Of a stretch of 64,000 nt of DNA, positions 1-8,907 are shown one piece after another. Each line of letters starts with the position of its first letter. Within the stretch, counting starts at the first letter, position 1. The stretch comes from Cyclobacteriaceae bacterium (GTDB lineage Bacteria > Bacteroidota > Bacteroidia > Cytophagales > Cyclobacteriaceae). The notes below the pieces were generated by a model. The model ran no database searches. It was given only the letters and a program-made list of their open reading frames with translations, and was not told where the DNA came from. A program made the position numbers and the translations under genes. Where the stretch lies: assembly GCA_030584025.1 (NCBI GenBank), contig CP129487.1, forward strand, positions 868,001-932,000, read 5' to 3'.

Positions 1-768
1 CGGACCTTCCATGGCATCGGGTAACCAGATGTGCAACGGAAACATAGCCGACTTACCCGCACCACCCATAAAGATTAGCAGAAGTGCCCAGGTAAGAACC
101 GATAATCCAAGAAATGAACTGCCCGTCATGGTGGTAAAAGCCACATGATTGGGATCGGTAATTGCTGCGAAATCGAATGTACCTGTATAATACGAGAGCA
201 ACAGGATGCCTACGAGAAATCCAAAGTCGGCAAAGCGCGTAACAATAAATGCTTTCTTAGCTGCCGCTACTGCTTCGGGCTTATCGTAATAATAGCCGAT
301 CAACAGGTAGGAAGATACACCTACCAGTTCCCAGAACATATACAGTTGGAATAAGTTAGTTGCTACAACCAATCCGAGCATGGAAAAGCTAAACAAAGAG
401 AGGAACGCGTAATAACGCACAAATCCCTTTTCGCCATGCATGTAACCGAGACTGTAAAGAAACACCATGAAGGAAACGGTAGTGATCACTACCAGCATCA
501 TCACGGAAATGGGATCCAATAAAATCCCCATGTCGATTTGAAGTGTTTCTGTAAAGCGAAGCCAGGTAATTTGAAATGGAATTACTTTTTCAAACGAAGT
601 AGACTGAAAGAAATAGGAGTATGCCGTAACCCAAGCCAGAACCGTTGCCACACCAATCGCCCCGGTAGCCAGCCAACCGGCTAACCTATGCGGAAGTTTA
701 CCACTCAGCAATCCGTTTATCACGAATGCTGTGAATGGTAACGCTATGATCAGTAAAACGTATGACAT
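1..768 (-). CDS. nuoL: NADH-quinone oxidoreductase subunit L (partial, N-terminal 256 residues)
   Basis: This is the start of the large antiporter-like proton-pumping subunit of respiratory complex I in the inner membrane; the gene runs off the left edge. Translating the minus strand from the ATG at 768 gives MSYVLLIIALPF and then successive hydrophobic segments. The conserved stretches LYMFWELVGVSSYLL and GGAGKSAMFPLHIWLPDAMEGP are hallmarks of NuoL and its Mrp antiporter relatives; the Glu of FWELVG and the Lys of GKSA belong to the proton channel. It is the last visible gene of the nuo operon, 115 bp after nuoK, and that gap holds a CTTTGCG/CGCAAAG repeat. nuoM and nuoN are expected just outside the window. 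Confidence 0.95.
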   Translation of the reverse strand, partial: MSYVLLIIALPFTAFVINGLLSGKLPHRLAGWLATGAIGVATVLAWVTAYSYFFQSTSFEKVIPFQITWLRFTETLQIDMGILLDPISVMMLVVITTVSFMVFLYSLGYMHGEKGFVRYYAFLSLFSFSMLGLVVATNLFQLYMFWELVGVSSYLLIGYYYDKPEAVAAAKKAFIVTRFADFGFLVGILLLSYYTGTFDFAAITDPNHVAFTTMTGSSFLGLSVLTWALLLIFMGGAGKSAMFPLHIWLPDAMEGP

Positions 769-780
769 TTTTCACTATTT

Positions 781-870
781 CACTTTGCGATGCTTTGCGT
801 GTTCTTAGCGAGCTTTGCGTGAAAAGTATTCTCGCAAAGGCCGCAGTGATTACGCAAAGAACGCAAAGGG
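781..870. repeat. CTTTGCG/CGCAAAG intergenic repeat, copy A
   Basis: The nuoK-nuoL gap is filled by a left half with CTTTGCG words (783-789, 793-799, 814-820) and a right half with CGCAAAG words (833-839, 853-859, 862-868). The two halves are roughly inverse complements around an AT-rich centre. The same word pairs occur at 21573-21603 and 55317-55432. It lies inside the operon, so a strong terminator role would cut off nuoL; a processing or attenuation hairpin, or a neutral repeat, is more likely. Confidence 0.7.
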
Positions 871-883
871 TTGGTTCATTAAT

Positions 884-1201
884 TTAGTATTTCATTTTAT
901 CTACCTCCTCCACATCAATGGAGCGAATGTTCCGGTATAAGTTTATAAATATGGCAATGGCCACAGCCGCTTCTGCAGCTGCTATGGCGATAATGAACAA
1001 GGCAAAGAAATGTCCCTCAATTTGATCGGGATATAGATACCGGTCAAAAATCACAAAGTTGATGTTCACTGCGTTGAGCATCAGCTCTACGCCAATTAGC
1101 ATGGTAACCAAATTTCTTCGCGTGAGAAACCCGTATGCTCCAATGAAGAACATGGCGCTGGTCACCATCAATACATGCGATATGGGTACATGCTCCATCA
1201 T
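884..1201 (-). CDS. nuoK: NADH-quinone oxidoreductase subunit K
   Basis: Small membrane subunit of complex I, 105 residues, the usual size. Three transmembrane helices are visible. The conserved glutamates that form part of the proton path lie in LIGVELMLNAVN and in AAAEAAVAIAI. The ATG at 1201 overlaps the nuoJ stop codon by four bases (ATGA), indicating translational coupling; a second ATG follows at once. It sits in the order J-K-L as in other bacterial nuo operons. Confidence 0.97.
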   Translation of the reverse strand: MMEHVPISHVLMVTSAMFFIGAYGFLTRRNLVTMLIGVELMLNAVNINFVIFDRYLYPDQIEGHFFALFIIAIAAAEAAVAIAIFINLYRNIRSIDVEEVDKMKY

Positions 1202-1713
1202 TTTTCAGAAGCTTTACGTTTGGCAATAACAATGGCCCCGATCATCGCGGCCAATAATAAAATACTGATTACTTCGAAGGGTAATACATAACCACCTTCC
1301 CCATAGCCAAGTAGCTTTTCGCCAATCACACTTACGGTTACCTCAGCTTGAGGAGCTTGCGAGACTTCAAAAGTATGATTCGAAAGTGCATAAACTGTAA
1401 GTACAAATCCGCCCAATACCAACACGGCTGTGATAAAAACCTTACCCCATGCTGGTTTCTCCAGTTTTTCGTTGATGTGTGTGGTGAGTAAAATGGAAAA
1501 GATAATCAGCACCACAATGCCACCGGCATATACAATCAACTGTACTGCGGCCAGAAACTGGTAGTCGATCATAAAGTACAATGCAGCTGTTCCGGCTAAT
1601 GCAAACAGCAAGTAAACCGCAGCACGCAAAATTCTACGACTGGTAACAGCGAGTAGGGAGAAGATGATCATCACTCCTGCAATAATGTAGAATATGATTG
1701 CGCTGGTTGCCAT
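1198..1713 (-). CDS. nuoJ: NADH-quinone oxidoreductase subunit J
   Basis: Membrane subunit of complex I, 171 residues with five predicted helices. The segment VQLIVYAGGIVVLIIFSILL carries the conserved VYAGG motif of the NuoJ/ND6 third helix, whose pi-bulge takes part in coupling. The C-terminal part (ISILLLAAMIGAIVIAKR) is also typical. The start shares one base with the nuoI stop and the end overlaps nuoK by four bases, so it is part of a tightly coupled operon. Confidence 0.96.
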   Translation of the reverse strand: MATSAIIFYIIAGVMIIFSLLAVTSRRILRAAVYLLFALAGTAALYFMIDYQFLAAVQLIVYAGGIVVLIIFSILLTTHINEKLEKPAWGKVFITAVLVLGGFVLTVYALSNHTFEVSQAPQAEVTVSVIGEKLLGYGEGGYVLPFEVISILLLAAMIGAIVIAKRKASEK

Positions 1714-2189
1714 TATTTTACTCCATCCATAATTTTTGATCCGGGATTATTCAATACTTTCGTAAGCTTTGACCGATCGAACACAGCATGTTCAAACGTG
1801 TTGGCCATTTTAATGGCATCGGTAGGGCAGGCGGGTATGCATAAACCACACATCGTACACATTTGTAAATGATACACGAAGGTGTCTAATGCTTTTACTT
1901 TTCTTCCGTCAACATCTACACGCTTATGAATAATTTCAATGGTACCATTCGGGCATGCAACTTCACAAGCCGAGCATCCTGTGCACCGATGTTCATTGTT
2001 TTCGTTGTGCAGCAACACCACTTCTCCGCGGAAACGTTCAAACATTTTCAACGTTTCGCGGTTTTCGGGATATTGTTGTGTGATGATTTCTTTCGGGTGG
2101 GTAAAATAATGGCCTGTTACCCGCATGCCGGTAACTAAGGACTTCAATCCGAAGTAGATTTCTTTGAAATAGTTTACTATCCCTTTCAT
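1713..2189 (-). CDS. nuoI: NADH-quinone oxidoreductase subunit I (two 4Fe-4S clusters)
   Basis: Peripheral-arm iron-sulfur subunit that carries clusters N6a and N6b and hands electrons to NuoB. Two complete motifs are present, CTGCSACEVACP around residues 69-80 and CTMCGLCIPACP around 111-122. The 158-residue length is ordinary. In complexes without NuoEFG this subunit, with NuoB, is the likely docking point for ferredoxin; that is inference here. It is separated from nuoH by a 41-bp gap. Confidence 0.96.
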   Translation of the reverse strand: MKGIVNYFKEIYFGLKSLVTGMRVTGHYFTHPKEIITQQYPENRETLKMFERFRGEVVLLHNENNEHRCTGCSACEVACPNGTIEIIHKRVDVDGRKVKALDTFVYHLQMCTMCGLCIPACPTDAIKMANTFEHAVFDRSKLTKVLNNPGSKIMDGVK

Positions 2190-2230
2190 TCAGTGTCTTG
2201 CTACTTATATCTTATATCTAAAGTCTATTC

Positions 2231-3328
2231 CTAAAAATGCCAGCCCATCAAACTCAAAAACGCCATCAGTACAATGTTCATCAAATTAATGGGTAACAGG
2301 TATTTCCACTCTAACGTCAATAACTGATCGATGCGAAGGCGCGGGAATGTCCAGCGGAACCACATCATCATAAAAATCATAAAGCCAACTTTGCCAAAGA
2401 ACCAGACAATCGGAGGAATAAAGTCCATAATGGCATTAAAGCCTTCCCAACTGCCAATATGAAACGGCATCCAGCCGCCCAAGAAAACCGTGGCACCGAT
2501 GCCGGCCACAATAAACATGTTCGCAAATTCAGCCAGGAAGAAAAAGGCAAACTTCAGTCCCGAGTATTCAGTGTGAAAGCCGGCTGTTAATTCCGATTCA
2601 GCTTCAGCCAAATCGAACGGTCCGCGATTGGTTTCGGCTGTGCTGGCAATCAGGAAAATGATAAAGGCAATCATAGCCGGAATGTGACCCTTAAATATCC
2701 ACCAACCATCCGCCTGCGATTCTACAATAGTGCTGAATTGCAAACTACCCGTAAGCACTACAATGGTTAATAGTGAAAGGGCTACGGATAATTCATAACT
2801 GATAATCTGCGCTCCTGCCCGCATCGCCCCAATCAATGAATATTTATTGTTGGATGACCATCCGGCCAATAAAATACCAATTACACCCAACGATGAAACA
2901 GCTGCGACATAGAGAATGCCAATGTCAAAATCAATGGCTTGCAAGCCTTTGGCAAAAGGCAATGCAGCAATCGCCATAAAGGCAGCGATCATGATCACAA
3001 ACGGTGCAAGGTTGAACAAAAACTTGTCAGCGTCTTTGTTGATCAACGGTTCTTTAAGCAAAAGTTTGATTACATCAGCAAGCGTCTGGGCTGTTCCCCA
3101 TTTTCCAACACGCATCGGACCAAGGCGTTGTTGAATCACGGCACTTACTTTTCGTTCGGCATACACCAACACTAACCCCAATATGGCAAACAACAACATG
3201 AATGTGATGCCCACCAATACCATTTCCAGTATTACCACCGTTCCCGGCTCAAACCGTGCTGATAATCCTTCGTGGATGGCGCGTGTGAGGTAGGAAAAGT
3301 CGTAGAGCCACTTCATGCTATCGGTCAA
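2231..3328 (-). CDS. nuoH: NADH-quinone oxidoreductase subunit H
   Basis: Membrane subunit at the junction of the quinone site and the proton channels, 365 residues with about eight helices. The conserved signatures ERKVSAVIQQRLGPMRVG near residue 58 and AETNRGPFDLAEAESELTAGFHTEYSG near residue 230 (the acidic E-channel loop) are intact. The gene overlaps the 3' end of nuoD by 11 bp. In the standard order nuoE, nuoF and nuoG would lie between D and H; the overlap leaves no room for them. Confidence 0.97.
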   Translation of the reverse strand: MTDSMKWLYDFSYLTRAIHEGLSARFEPGTVVILEMVLVGITFMLLFAILGLVLVYAERKVSAVIQQRLGPMRVGKWGTAQTLADVIKLLLKEPLINKDADKFLFNLAPFVIMIAAFMAIAALPFAKGLQAIDFDIGILYVAAVSSLGVIGILLAGWSSNNKYSLIGAMRAGAQIISYELSVALSLLTIVVLTGSLQFSTIVESQADGWWIFKGHIPAMIAFIIFLIASTAETNRGPFDLAEAESELTAGFHTEYSGLKFAFFFLAEFANMFIVAGIGATVFLGGWMPFHIGSWEGFNAIMDFIPPIVWFFGKVGFMIFMMMWFRWTFPRLRIDQLLTLEWKYLLPINLMNIVLMAFLSLMGWHF

Positions 3329-4436
3329 TATCGGGTATAACTAAATCAATGGTCGACATGATGGCTACGAGGTCGGCAATTTTGCAACCTTGTGCCATGT
3401 GATTCAATGCAGATAAATTACTGAAGCCCGGTGAGCGAAACTTCAACCGGTACGGACTTTTTTGCCCTTCGCTGATGATGTATACGCCAAATTCACCGCG
3501 AGCCGTTTCCACTTTCTGATAGAATTCACCTTTTGGTAATTTAATTACTGCTTTGGTAGGTGCTTTAAATGGTCCTTCAGGTATGTTGTCGATTAGCTGT
3601 TCAATGATGGAAAGTGACTCCCACATCTCATCAATACGGCATTGATAACGCGCAAAGCAATCTCCTTCCGTACGAAGAATTTCTTTAAACAGCACTTTAT
3701 CGTAAGCGCTGTAGGGATGATGCTTGCGTACATCACATGAAAATCCGGAGGCTCTTCCGGATGGGCCGGTTACACCAAAGGAAATCGCATCTTCTTTCGA
3801 AAGCTTGCCAATACCCATGGTACGCTGACGAAAGATTACATTGTGGGATAGCAGGTCATCGTACTCCGGCAATTTCTTTTTGAAGTGTGCAATGAAATCT
3901 TTGGTGCGCTTTTGAAAGTTTGGATGGATGTCGAACATCAATCCACCCGGAACATTGTAGTTCATGGTTAATCGGGCACCACAGGTTTCTTCAAAAATAT
4001 CGGTGATCATTTCGCGATCACGGAAGCCGTATAGAAAAGTGGTGATGGCGCCTAAATCCATACCCATAACGCCCCACCAGAGTTGGTGCGATGACAAACG
4101 TGTAAGTTCGCCTATGATGGTACGAATAACTTTTACCCGTTCGGGTACTTCCAGTTGCAAACCCATTTCAACCGCCAGGCAAACGGCCTCATTATTGATG
4201 TGGCACGAGAGGTAATCCATCCGGTCGGTGAGGTGCACGATCTGCTGGTAGCTGTCGTGTTCACACATTTTTTCAATGGAGCGATGAATGTACCCGATGT
4301 GAGGTTCTACTTTTCGGATAATCTCACCATCCAACGATAACACCAGGCGCAGTACTCCGTGTGTAGACGGGTGCTGCGGACCCATGTTAATGAAGTACTC
4401 CTGCGACTCAAGCGGTTTGGTGATTACATCTTCCAT
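3318..4436 (-). CDS. nuoD: NADH-quinone oxidoreductase subunit D
   Basis: Quinone-site subunit related to the hydrogenase large subunit, 372 residues. MGPQHPSTHGVLRLVL near the N-terminus contains the conserved quinone-binding His. HIGYIHRSIEKMCE, VTGPSGRASG and the C-terminal RSPGFSNLSALNHM are all typical. It is encoded separately from nuoC, unlike the NuoCD fusion of enterobacteria. The start shares one base with the nuoC stop (TGATG) and the end overlaps nuoH by 11 bp. Confidence 0.97.
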   Translation of the reverse strand: MEDVITKPLESQEYFINMGPQHPSTHGVLRLVLSLDGEIIRKVEPHIGYIHRSIEKMCEHDSYQQIVHLTDRMDYLSCHINNEAVCLAVEMGLQLEVPERVKVIRTIIGELTRLSSHQLWWGVMGMDLGAITTFLYGFRDREMITDIFEETCGARLTMNYNVPGGLMFDIHPNFQKRTKDFIAHFKKKLPEYDDLLSHNVIFRQRTMGIGKLSKEDAISFGVTGPSGRASGFSCDVRKHHPYSAYDKVLFKEILRTEGDCFARYQCRIDEMWESLSIIEQLIDNIPEGPFKAPTKAVIKLPKGEFYQKVETARGEFGVYIISEGQKSPYRLKFRSPGFSNLSALNHMAQGCKIADLVAIMSTIDLVIPDIDR

Positions 4437-4894
4437 CAGTAAGCAATCATGTTTACAGGGTCTACGTAATCTTTCCGCATGGGGTAGCCAACCCAGTCAT
4501 CAGTTAATAGCAGTCTTCTTAGGTCTGGATGATTTTTGAAAACGATTCCATACAAGTCAAAGATTTCACGTTCATGAAATTCGGCTGTGCGATACAGATC
4601 GCATACGGTGTCAATCTCCGGATTTTCACGCGAATTAATTTTGGCTTTGATAACCACCATGTGATTCAGTGTAGTGGATTTCAGGTGGTAGACTACTTCC
4701 ATGTGTTGCGGCCAATCAACACCGGTTTGGCAAAACAGATAATCAAATGAGGTTTGAGGATTCGATTTCAGTTCAGTAAGTATTGCACGGATTTTTTCGG
4801 ACGGAATGGTCGCCTGTAAATACTGGGTGCCTTGTACGATCTCCGCTTCAGGCACCCGTTGTAGTATAAAATCTTTTAATGAATCGCTGTCCAT
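4436..4894 (-). CDS. nuoC: NADH-quinone oxidoreductase subunit C
   Basis: Hydrophilic 30-kDa-type subunit of complex I, 152 residues. The signature HEREIFDLYGIVFKNHPDLRRLL is followed by the usual DDWVGYPMRKDY tail. The N-terminal part is short but within the range for stand-alone bacterial NuoC. Its stop overlaps the nuoD start. Upstream, a 51-bp gap to nuoB contains a strong GC-rich inverted repeat. Confidence 0.95.
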   Translation of the reverse strand: MDSDSLKDFILQRVPEAEIVQGTQYLQATIPSEKIRAILTELKSNPQTSFDYLFCQTGVDWPQHMEVVYHLKSTTLNHMVVIKAKINSRENPEIDTVCDLYRTAEFHEREIFDLYGIVFKNHPDLRRLLLTDDWVGYPMRKDYVDPVNMIAY

Positions 4895-4910
4895 TCAATA
4901 TTTGTTATCT

Positions 4911-4933
4911 CCCCTATCCTAATAGGAGAGGGG
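4911..4933. repeat. inverted repeat between nuoB and nuoC
   Basis: CCCCTATCCTA (4911-4921) and TAGGAGAGGGG (4923-4933) are inverse complements with one mismatch. There is no T-run after it in the direction of transcription, so it is unlikely to be a complete terminator. It may be a processing or stability hairpin in the nuo mRNA, or a dispersed repeat. Confidence 0.55.
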
Positions 4934-4945
4934 TAAGGCGTGAGG

Positions 4946-5515
4946 TTACACAAAATCCTTCATCGGGTCGCGTGGCTCTGCCAACGACTCGCCTTTTATC
5001 TTTTTCTGCAACTGCAGTATACCGTATAACAACGCTTCCGGCCGAGGGGGACAACCGGGAACATACACATCCACAGGAATCACATGATCAGCACCTTTTA
5101 CCACCGAGTATGTATTATAATAGAATGGTCCACCCGAAGTGGCGCATGCGCCCATTGCAATCACATATTTCGGATCGGCCATCTGATCGTACAATCGCTT
5201 AAGTACGGGCGCCATTTTGTTCACAATGGTTCCGGCAATCACGATTAAGTCGGCCTGGCGGGGTGTAGCACGGGCCACCTCCGTTCCAAACCGCGACCAA
5301 TCATGGCGACTGGCACCGGTGGCCATCATTTCAATGGCACAGCAACTGGTGCCAAATACAAGCGGCCAAAGGGAATTTGCACGCGACCAGTTTACCACAC
5401 TGTCAATTGATGTGATGACAATGTTGCTGCCGGGGCCACGTACCACTTCTCCGGGAAAATCCTTGAGGAGTTCCTGATGTTGTTGCGGACTTATCGTGTT
5501 TTGATTTACTCCCAT
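4946..5515 (-). CDS. nuoB: NADH-quinone oxidoreductase subunit B (cluster N2)
   Basis: Carries the terminal iron-sulfur cluster N2 that reduces quinone. The tandem cysteines in FGTSCCAIEM, together with those in MGACATSGG and VPGCPPRPE, supply the N2 ligands. I place the start at the ATG at 5515 (MGVNQNT), giving 189 residues. The reading frame is open to 5734, but that extension lies across nuoA, which is clearly the real gene there. nuoA and nuoB overlap by 10 bp. Confidence 0.97.
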   Translation of the reverse strand: MGVNQNTISPQQHQELLKDFPGEVVRGPGSNIVITSIDSVVNWSRANSLWPLVFGTSCCAIEMMATGASRHDWSRFGTEVARATPRQADLIVIAGTIVNKMAPVLKRLYDQMADPKYVIAMGACATSGGPFYYNTYSVVKGADHVIPVDVYVPGCPPRPEALLYGILQLQKKIKGESLAEPRDPMKDFV

Positions 5516-5856
5516 TTCAACGCTTTCTTTTTCCAGGCATATAACAACCCAAGTCCGAGAATGATCAGAAAAATTAAAATTTCTATAAAAGCAGATAAGC
5601 CAACTTTCTTCATCACCACCGCCCAGGGAAAAATGAAAACCGTTTCCACATCGAAGATGAGAAAGAGGATGGCGAACAGGTAATACCCTACCCGGAACTG
5701 AATCCAGGAAGTGCCCTGTGTAGGAACACCACACTCATACGGCTCGTCTTTCAACGGGTTTTTTGATTTTGGCGCTAACAGGTTTGATGCCAATATACCG
5801 GCCCCTACCATGATTACACCCCCGATGAAAAATATAATTAAGGCTTCACTACTCAT
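5506..5856 (-). CDS. nuoA: NADH-quinone oxidoreductase subunit A
   Basis: First gene of the nuo run; a small membrane subunit (116 residues, three helices) of complex I. NPLKDEPYECGVPTQGTSWIQFRVGYYLFAI contains the conserved acidic loop with its Cys, and FDVETVFIFPWAVV is the family signature in the second helix. It lies 56 bp downstream of korB on the same strand, so kor and nuo could be co-transcribed. A TATTTTTG element at 5881-5888 in the gap could also give nuo its own promoter. Confidence 0.96.
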   Translation of the reverse strand: MSSEALIIFFIGGVIMVGAGILASNLLAPKSKNPLKDEPYECGVPTQGTSWIQFRVGYYLFAILFLIFDVETVFIFPWAVVMKKVGLSAFIEILIFLIILGLGLLYAWKKKALKWE

Positions 5857-5880
5857 TCGCTTGTGTTTTTACCTGCATTT

Positions 5881-5888
5881 CAAAAATA
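5881..5888 (-). promoter_or_regulatory. candidate -7 element (TAnnTTTG) upstream of nuoA
   Basis: On the minus strand the bases read TATTTTTG, an exact match to the Bacteroidota housekeeping -7 consensus TAnnTTTG, about 25 bp before the nuoA ATG. No clear -33 TTG is seen at the usual distance. Just upstream, 5901-5916 is a palindrome (GTAAGCA, 2 bp, TGCTTAC) that covers the korB stop codon. Confidence 0.35.
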
Positions 5889-5912
5889 GGAAAAGTTGGT
5901 GTAAGCAGTTGC

Positions 5913-6947
5913 TTACTTAATCTCCCAAATTTCTCCACTCTTTAATAAGTCATCCACTGAATGGTATCGTGCATTCGCGGTTATCTTTTCACGTTCTTCT
6001 GCAATCGCTTCATCATATGTTTTTGCCCTGACCTCACGAATAACTCCCAAGGCCATCGGGAAGTGAGGTGGCGCCATGCGGGCAAGCATCAGGTGAAGCG
6101 TTGGATCTTCATTGTGTGCATCATGAACAAGGATGTCGTTTTCGGTGATGCCATTTTCGCCAATCGTTACAACTTCCAGTTTTAAACCGTTCAGACGAAT
6201 GCCTTTTTTATTCTCCTTGCCAAATAACAGGGGTTGACCATGCTTTACATGCAATTGAAAATCATCGCGGTTTTGTTTCGCAGTAACGGCAGCATGGGCA
6301 TCGTCATTGAAGATCACACAGTTTTGCAACACTTCCACCAATGAGGTACCTACATGTTTGGCCGCGTGCACAAAAATCTCCGTCATTAATTTCGGATTGG
6401 TGTCAATGGTTCGGGCGTAGAAGGTGCCTTGTGCACCAATCACGAGTTCTGCAGCCTGGAATGGCCGTTCAACTGATCCATACGGTGTGGATTTGGTTAC
6501 TAGTCCTGCCGGAGAGGTGGGGGAGTATTGCCCTTTGGTAAGTCCGTAGATCTCATTATTAAAGAGTATGATATTGATATCAATGTTTCTACGCAAAGCA
6601 TGAATGAAGTGGTTTCCACCAATGGCCATCGCATCGCCATCGCCTTGAATTTCCCAAACGCTCAGTTTAGGGTTAGCCAGTTTTACTCCGGTTGCCACAG
6701 CAGGCCCACGACCGTGAATGGTATGAAAGCCATACGTATTCATATAATATGGAAAGCGAGCTGCGCAGCCGATTCCTGAAACGAAGACAAAATTTTCGCG
6801 GGGAATGTTAAGCTGCGGCAATGCATTGGTCATGGCTGAGAGGATGGAATAATCGCCACAGCCCGGGCACCACCTTACCAACTGGTCGCTTTCAAAATCT
6901 TTTTTGGTGAGGGTTTTTTCTTGCGGTATATCTATTGTGTTTTCCAT
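5913..6947 (-). CDS. korB: 2-oxoglutarate:ferredoxin oxidoreductase, beta (TPP) subunit
   Basis: Thiamine-pyrophosphate subunit of the oxygen-sensitive 2-oxoacid:ferredoxin oxidoreductase that converts 2-oxoglutarate and CoA to succinyl-CoA, CO2 and reduced ferredoxin. WCPGCGDYSIL near residue 27 holds cluster cysteines. The TPP/Mg motif is visible as GDGDAMAIGGNHF and then NNEIYGLTKGQYSPTSP. The 344-residue length suits KorB. It follows korA after 4 bp. Substrate preference (2-oxoglutarate rather than pyruvate) is inferred from the KorAB-type two-subunit layout and cannot be proven from sequence alone. Confidence 0.92.
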   Translation of the reverse strand: MENTIDIPQEKTLTKKDFESDQLVRWCPGCGDYSILSAMTNALPQLNIPRENFVFVSGIGCAARFPYYMNTYGFHTIHGRGPAVATGVKLANPKLSVWEIQGDGDAMAIGGNHFIHALRRNIDINIILFNNEIYGLTKGQYSPTSPAGLVTKSTPYGSVERPFQAAELVIGAQGTFYARTIDTNPKLMTEIFVHAAKHVGTSLVEVLQNCVIFNDDAHAAVTAKQNRDDFQLHVKHGQPLLFGKENKKGIRLNGLKLEVVTIGENGITENDILVHDAHNEDPTLHLMLARMAPPHFPMALGVIREVRAKTYDEAIAEEREKITANARYHSVDDLLKSGEIWEIK

Positions 6948-6951
6948 GTGA

Positions 6952-8811
6952 TCAGTCTTTTAGGTTTTCTAAGAAAACTTCCTTCAGTTCGGTAACCAAA
7001 AAGGGTTGGCCCTGAATTTTGGTGTAGGATAAAATATTCATACCAGGAAACTTGCTCCGTAACAGCGAAGCGAATTGTCCCATGTTTAATTCGCAGACCA
7101 ATATCTTGTCATACTTTTCAAATACAGCTTTGGTATTTTTTGGTAGGGGATTTATGAAGTTGAAATGAACAAAATCAATTTTCCGATTTGCTTGTTGCAA
7201 TTCAGTAACCGCAGTGTGCAATCCACCAAAGGTACCGCCCCAACCTACAACCAGTAATTTGCCATCACCATTTCCTTGTACTTCCAGCTCGGGAATGTAG
7301 TTGGCTACACGCGCCACTTTTTCCGCACGGATTCGAACCATTTTTTCGTGGTTCTGTGGATCGTACGAAACATTTCCGGTTTTTTCCTGCTTCTCCAATC
7401 CACCAATGCGGTGTTCAAACCCCGGTGTACCGGGTACGGCCCAACCACGCGCCAATGTTTCTGCATCACGTACGTAAGGGTAATAAACACCATTGTCCTT
7501 ATGCGGTTCGCGTAGCGTAATGGGTGGCAGGTCTGCAGTGTGTGGAAATTTCCATGGCTCAGATCCATTAGCCAGATAACCATCGGTTAATAAAATTACC
7601 GGAGTCATGTGCTCCATGGCAATTTTTGCTGCGAGGTATGCAAAGTCGAAACAGTTTGCGGGAGTGCTGGCGGCCAGTACCACAGCCGGACTTTCACTGT
7701 TGCGGCCATACACGGCAATGTTAATGTCGGCTTGTTCTGTCTTGGTTGGTAATCCGGTGGAAGGACCACCGCGTTGTACATCAACCACTACCAACGGTAT
7801 TTCCGCCATCACGGCCAGCCCGATGGCTTCACCTTTCAAGGCAATACCCGGACCTGATGATGTGGTGACACCCAATTGACCCGCGTAGCTCGCACCAATG
7901 GCGGAACACACGGCTGCAATTTCATCTTCGGCTTGCATGGTGATAACGCCTAAGTTTTTGTGGCGCGATAGTTCATGCAGAATATCGGATGCAGGCGTGA
8001 TGGGGTATGAGCCCAGGAAAAGTTTTTTACTCACTTTTTCGGCAGCTGCCATTAAGCCCCATGCTGTTGCTGTGTTTCCGGAAATGTGCCGGTACGTTCC
8101 TTTTTCGATTTGAGCAGGCGGCACCTTGTACATGGCCGGCAAGGCTTCGATGGTTTCGGCATAGTGAAAGCCTGCATTCAAAGCGCGTTTATTTCCTTCG
8201 GCCAAAGCCGGTGTTTTCTTGAATTTTGAATCGATGTATTTCTCTGTCTCTTTTAACGAACGATCGAACAACCAATACATCATGCCCAGAGCAAACATGT
8301 TCTTGGAGCGCATGATGCTTTTATTGTCGAGTTGAAGTCCTTCCAAAGCCGTTTTGGTAAGGGAGGAAATTGGTGCTTCTACCACATTGTAATCGGCCAA
8401 CGTTCCATCCTCTAAGGGGTTGGTCGCAAAGCCAGCCTTTTCAATGTTGCGATCCACAAAGGCATCCAGATCAACAATAACGTTGCCTCCTTTGCGGGCA
8501 AATTGCAGGTTTGATTTCAGGGCAGCCGGGTTCATCGCCACCAATACATCGGCCTGGTCGCCTGGTGTATAAATATCAATCTTACCGATCTGAACCTGAA
8601 AGCCGGATACGCCTTCAACTGTTCCCTGAGGAGCCCGTATTTCGGCCGGAAAATCCGGAAACGTGGCCAGGTCGTTTCCCCACAAAGCAGATGTAAAACT
8701 GAATTGCGAACCGGTAAGCTGCATTCCGTCCCCGGAATCGCCAGCAAACCGGATAACCACTTTTTCCAGTTCCTTAGTCGTTTTTTTGCCGTTTATCGCT
8801 GTTTCGCTCAT
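6952..8811 (-). CDS. korA: 2-oxoglutarate:ferredoxin oxidoreductase, fused gamma-alpha subunit
   Basis: Catalytic partner of KorB. The N-terminal 190 residues form the gamma domain (VIRFAGDSGDGMQLTGSQFS), followed from about residue 250 by the alpha pyrimidine-binding domain (SYPITPASDILHELS, TSSGPGIALKGEA, RGGPSTGLPTKTEQ) and a C-terminal transketolase-like domain. The 619-residue gamma-alpha fusion is the usual form in Bacteroidota and Actinobacteria. The gene is divergent from a ferredoxin gene 133 bp away, its probable electron acceptor, and upstream of complex I genes. Confidence 0.93.
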   Translation of the reverse strand: MSETAINGKKTTKELEKVVIRFAGDSGDGMQLTGSQFSFTSALWGNDLATFPDFPAEIRAPQGTVEGVSGFQVQIGKIDIYTPGDQADVLVAMNPAALKSNLQFARKGGNVIVDLDAFVDRNIEKAGFATNPLEDGTLADYNVVEAPISSLTKTALEGLQLDNKSIMRSKNMFALGMMYWLFDRSLKETEKYIDSKFKKTPALAEGNKRALNAGFHYAETIEALPAMYKVPPAQIEKGTYRHISGNTATAWGLMAAAEKVSKKLFLGSYPITPASDILHELSRHKNLGVITMQAEDEIAAVCSAIGASYAGQLGVTTSSGPGIALKGEAIGLAVMAEIPLVVVDVQRGGPSTGLPTKTEQADINIAVYGRNSESPAVVLAASTPANCFDFAYLAAKIAMEHMTPVILLTDGYLANGSEPWKFPHTADLPPITLREPHKDNGVYYPYVRDAETLARGWAVPGTPGFEHRIGGLEKQEKTGNVSYDPQNHEKMVRIRAEKVARVANYIPELEVQGNGDGKLLVVGWGGTFGGLHTAVTELQQANRKIDFVHFNFINPLPKNTKAVFEKYDKILVCELNMGQFASLLRSKFPGMNILSYTKIQGQPFLVTELKEVFLENLKD

Positions 8812-8827
8812 GGCCAGTAATTTCTAT

Positions 8828-8839
8828 GTTAAATTTAAC
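8828..8839. promoter_or_regulatory. 12-bp palindrome in the korA leader
   Basis: GTTAAATTTAAC is a perfect 12-base palindrome lying 17-28 bp upstream of the korA start. It could be an operator or part of a leader hairpin. No regulator can be assigned from sequence. Confidence 0.3.
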
Positions 8840-8907
8840 CTACCCGGCTCAGAATAGCTACGGGTTTCAAAATTGGTCTAGTTTATATTTATTCCTTATA
8901 TTCAAAC

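Noticed and set aside
5516..5734. N-terminal extension of nuoB by 73 codons
   Set aside because: It lies across the nuoA coding sequence in another frame. NuoA is unmistakable there and the shorter NuoB begins as the family does.
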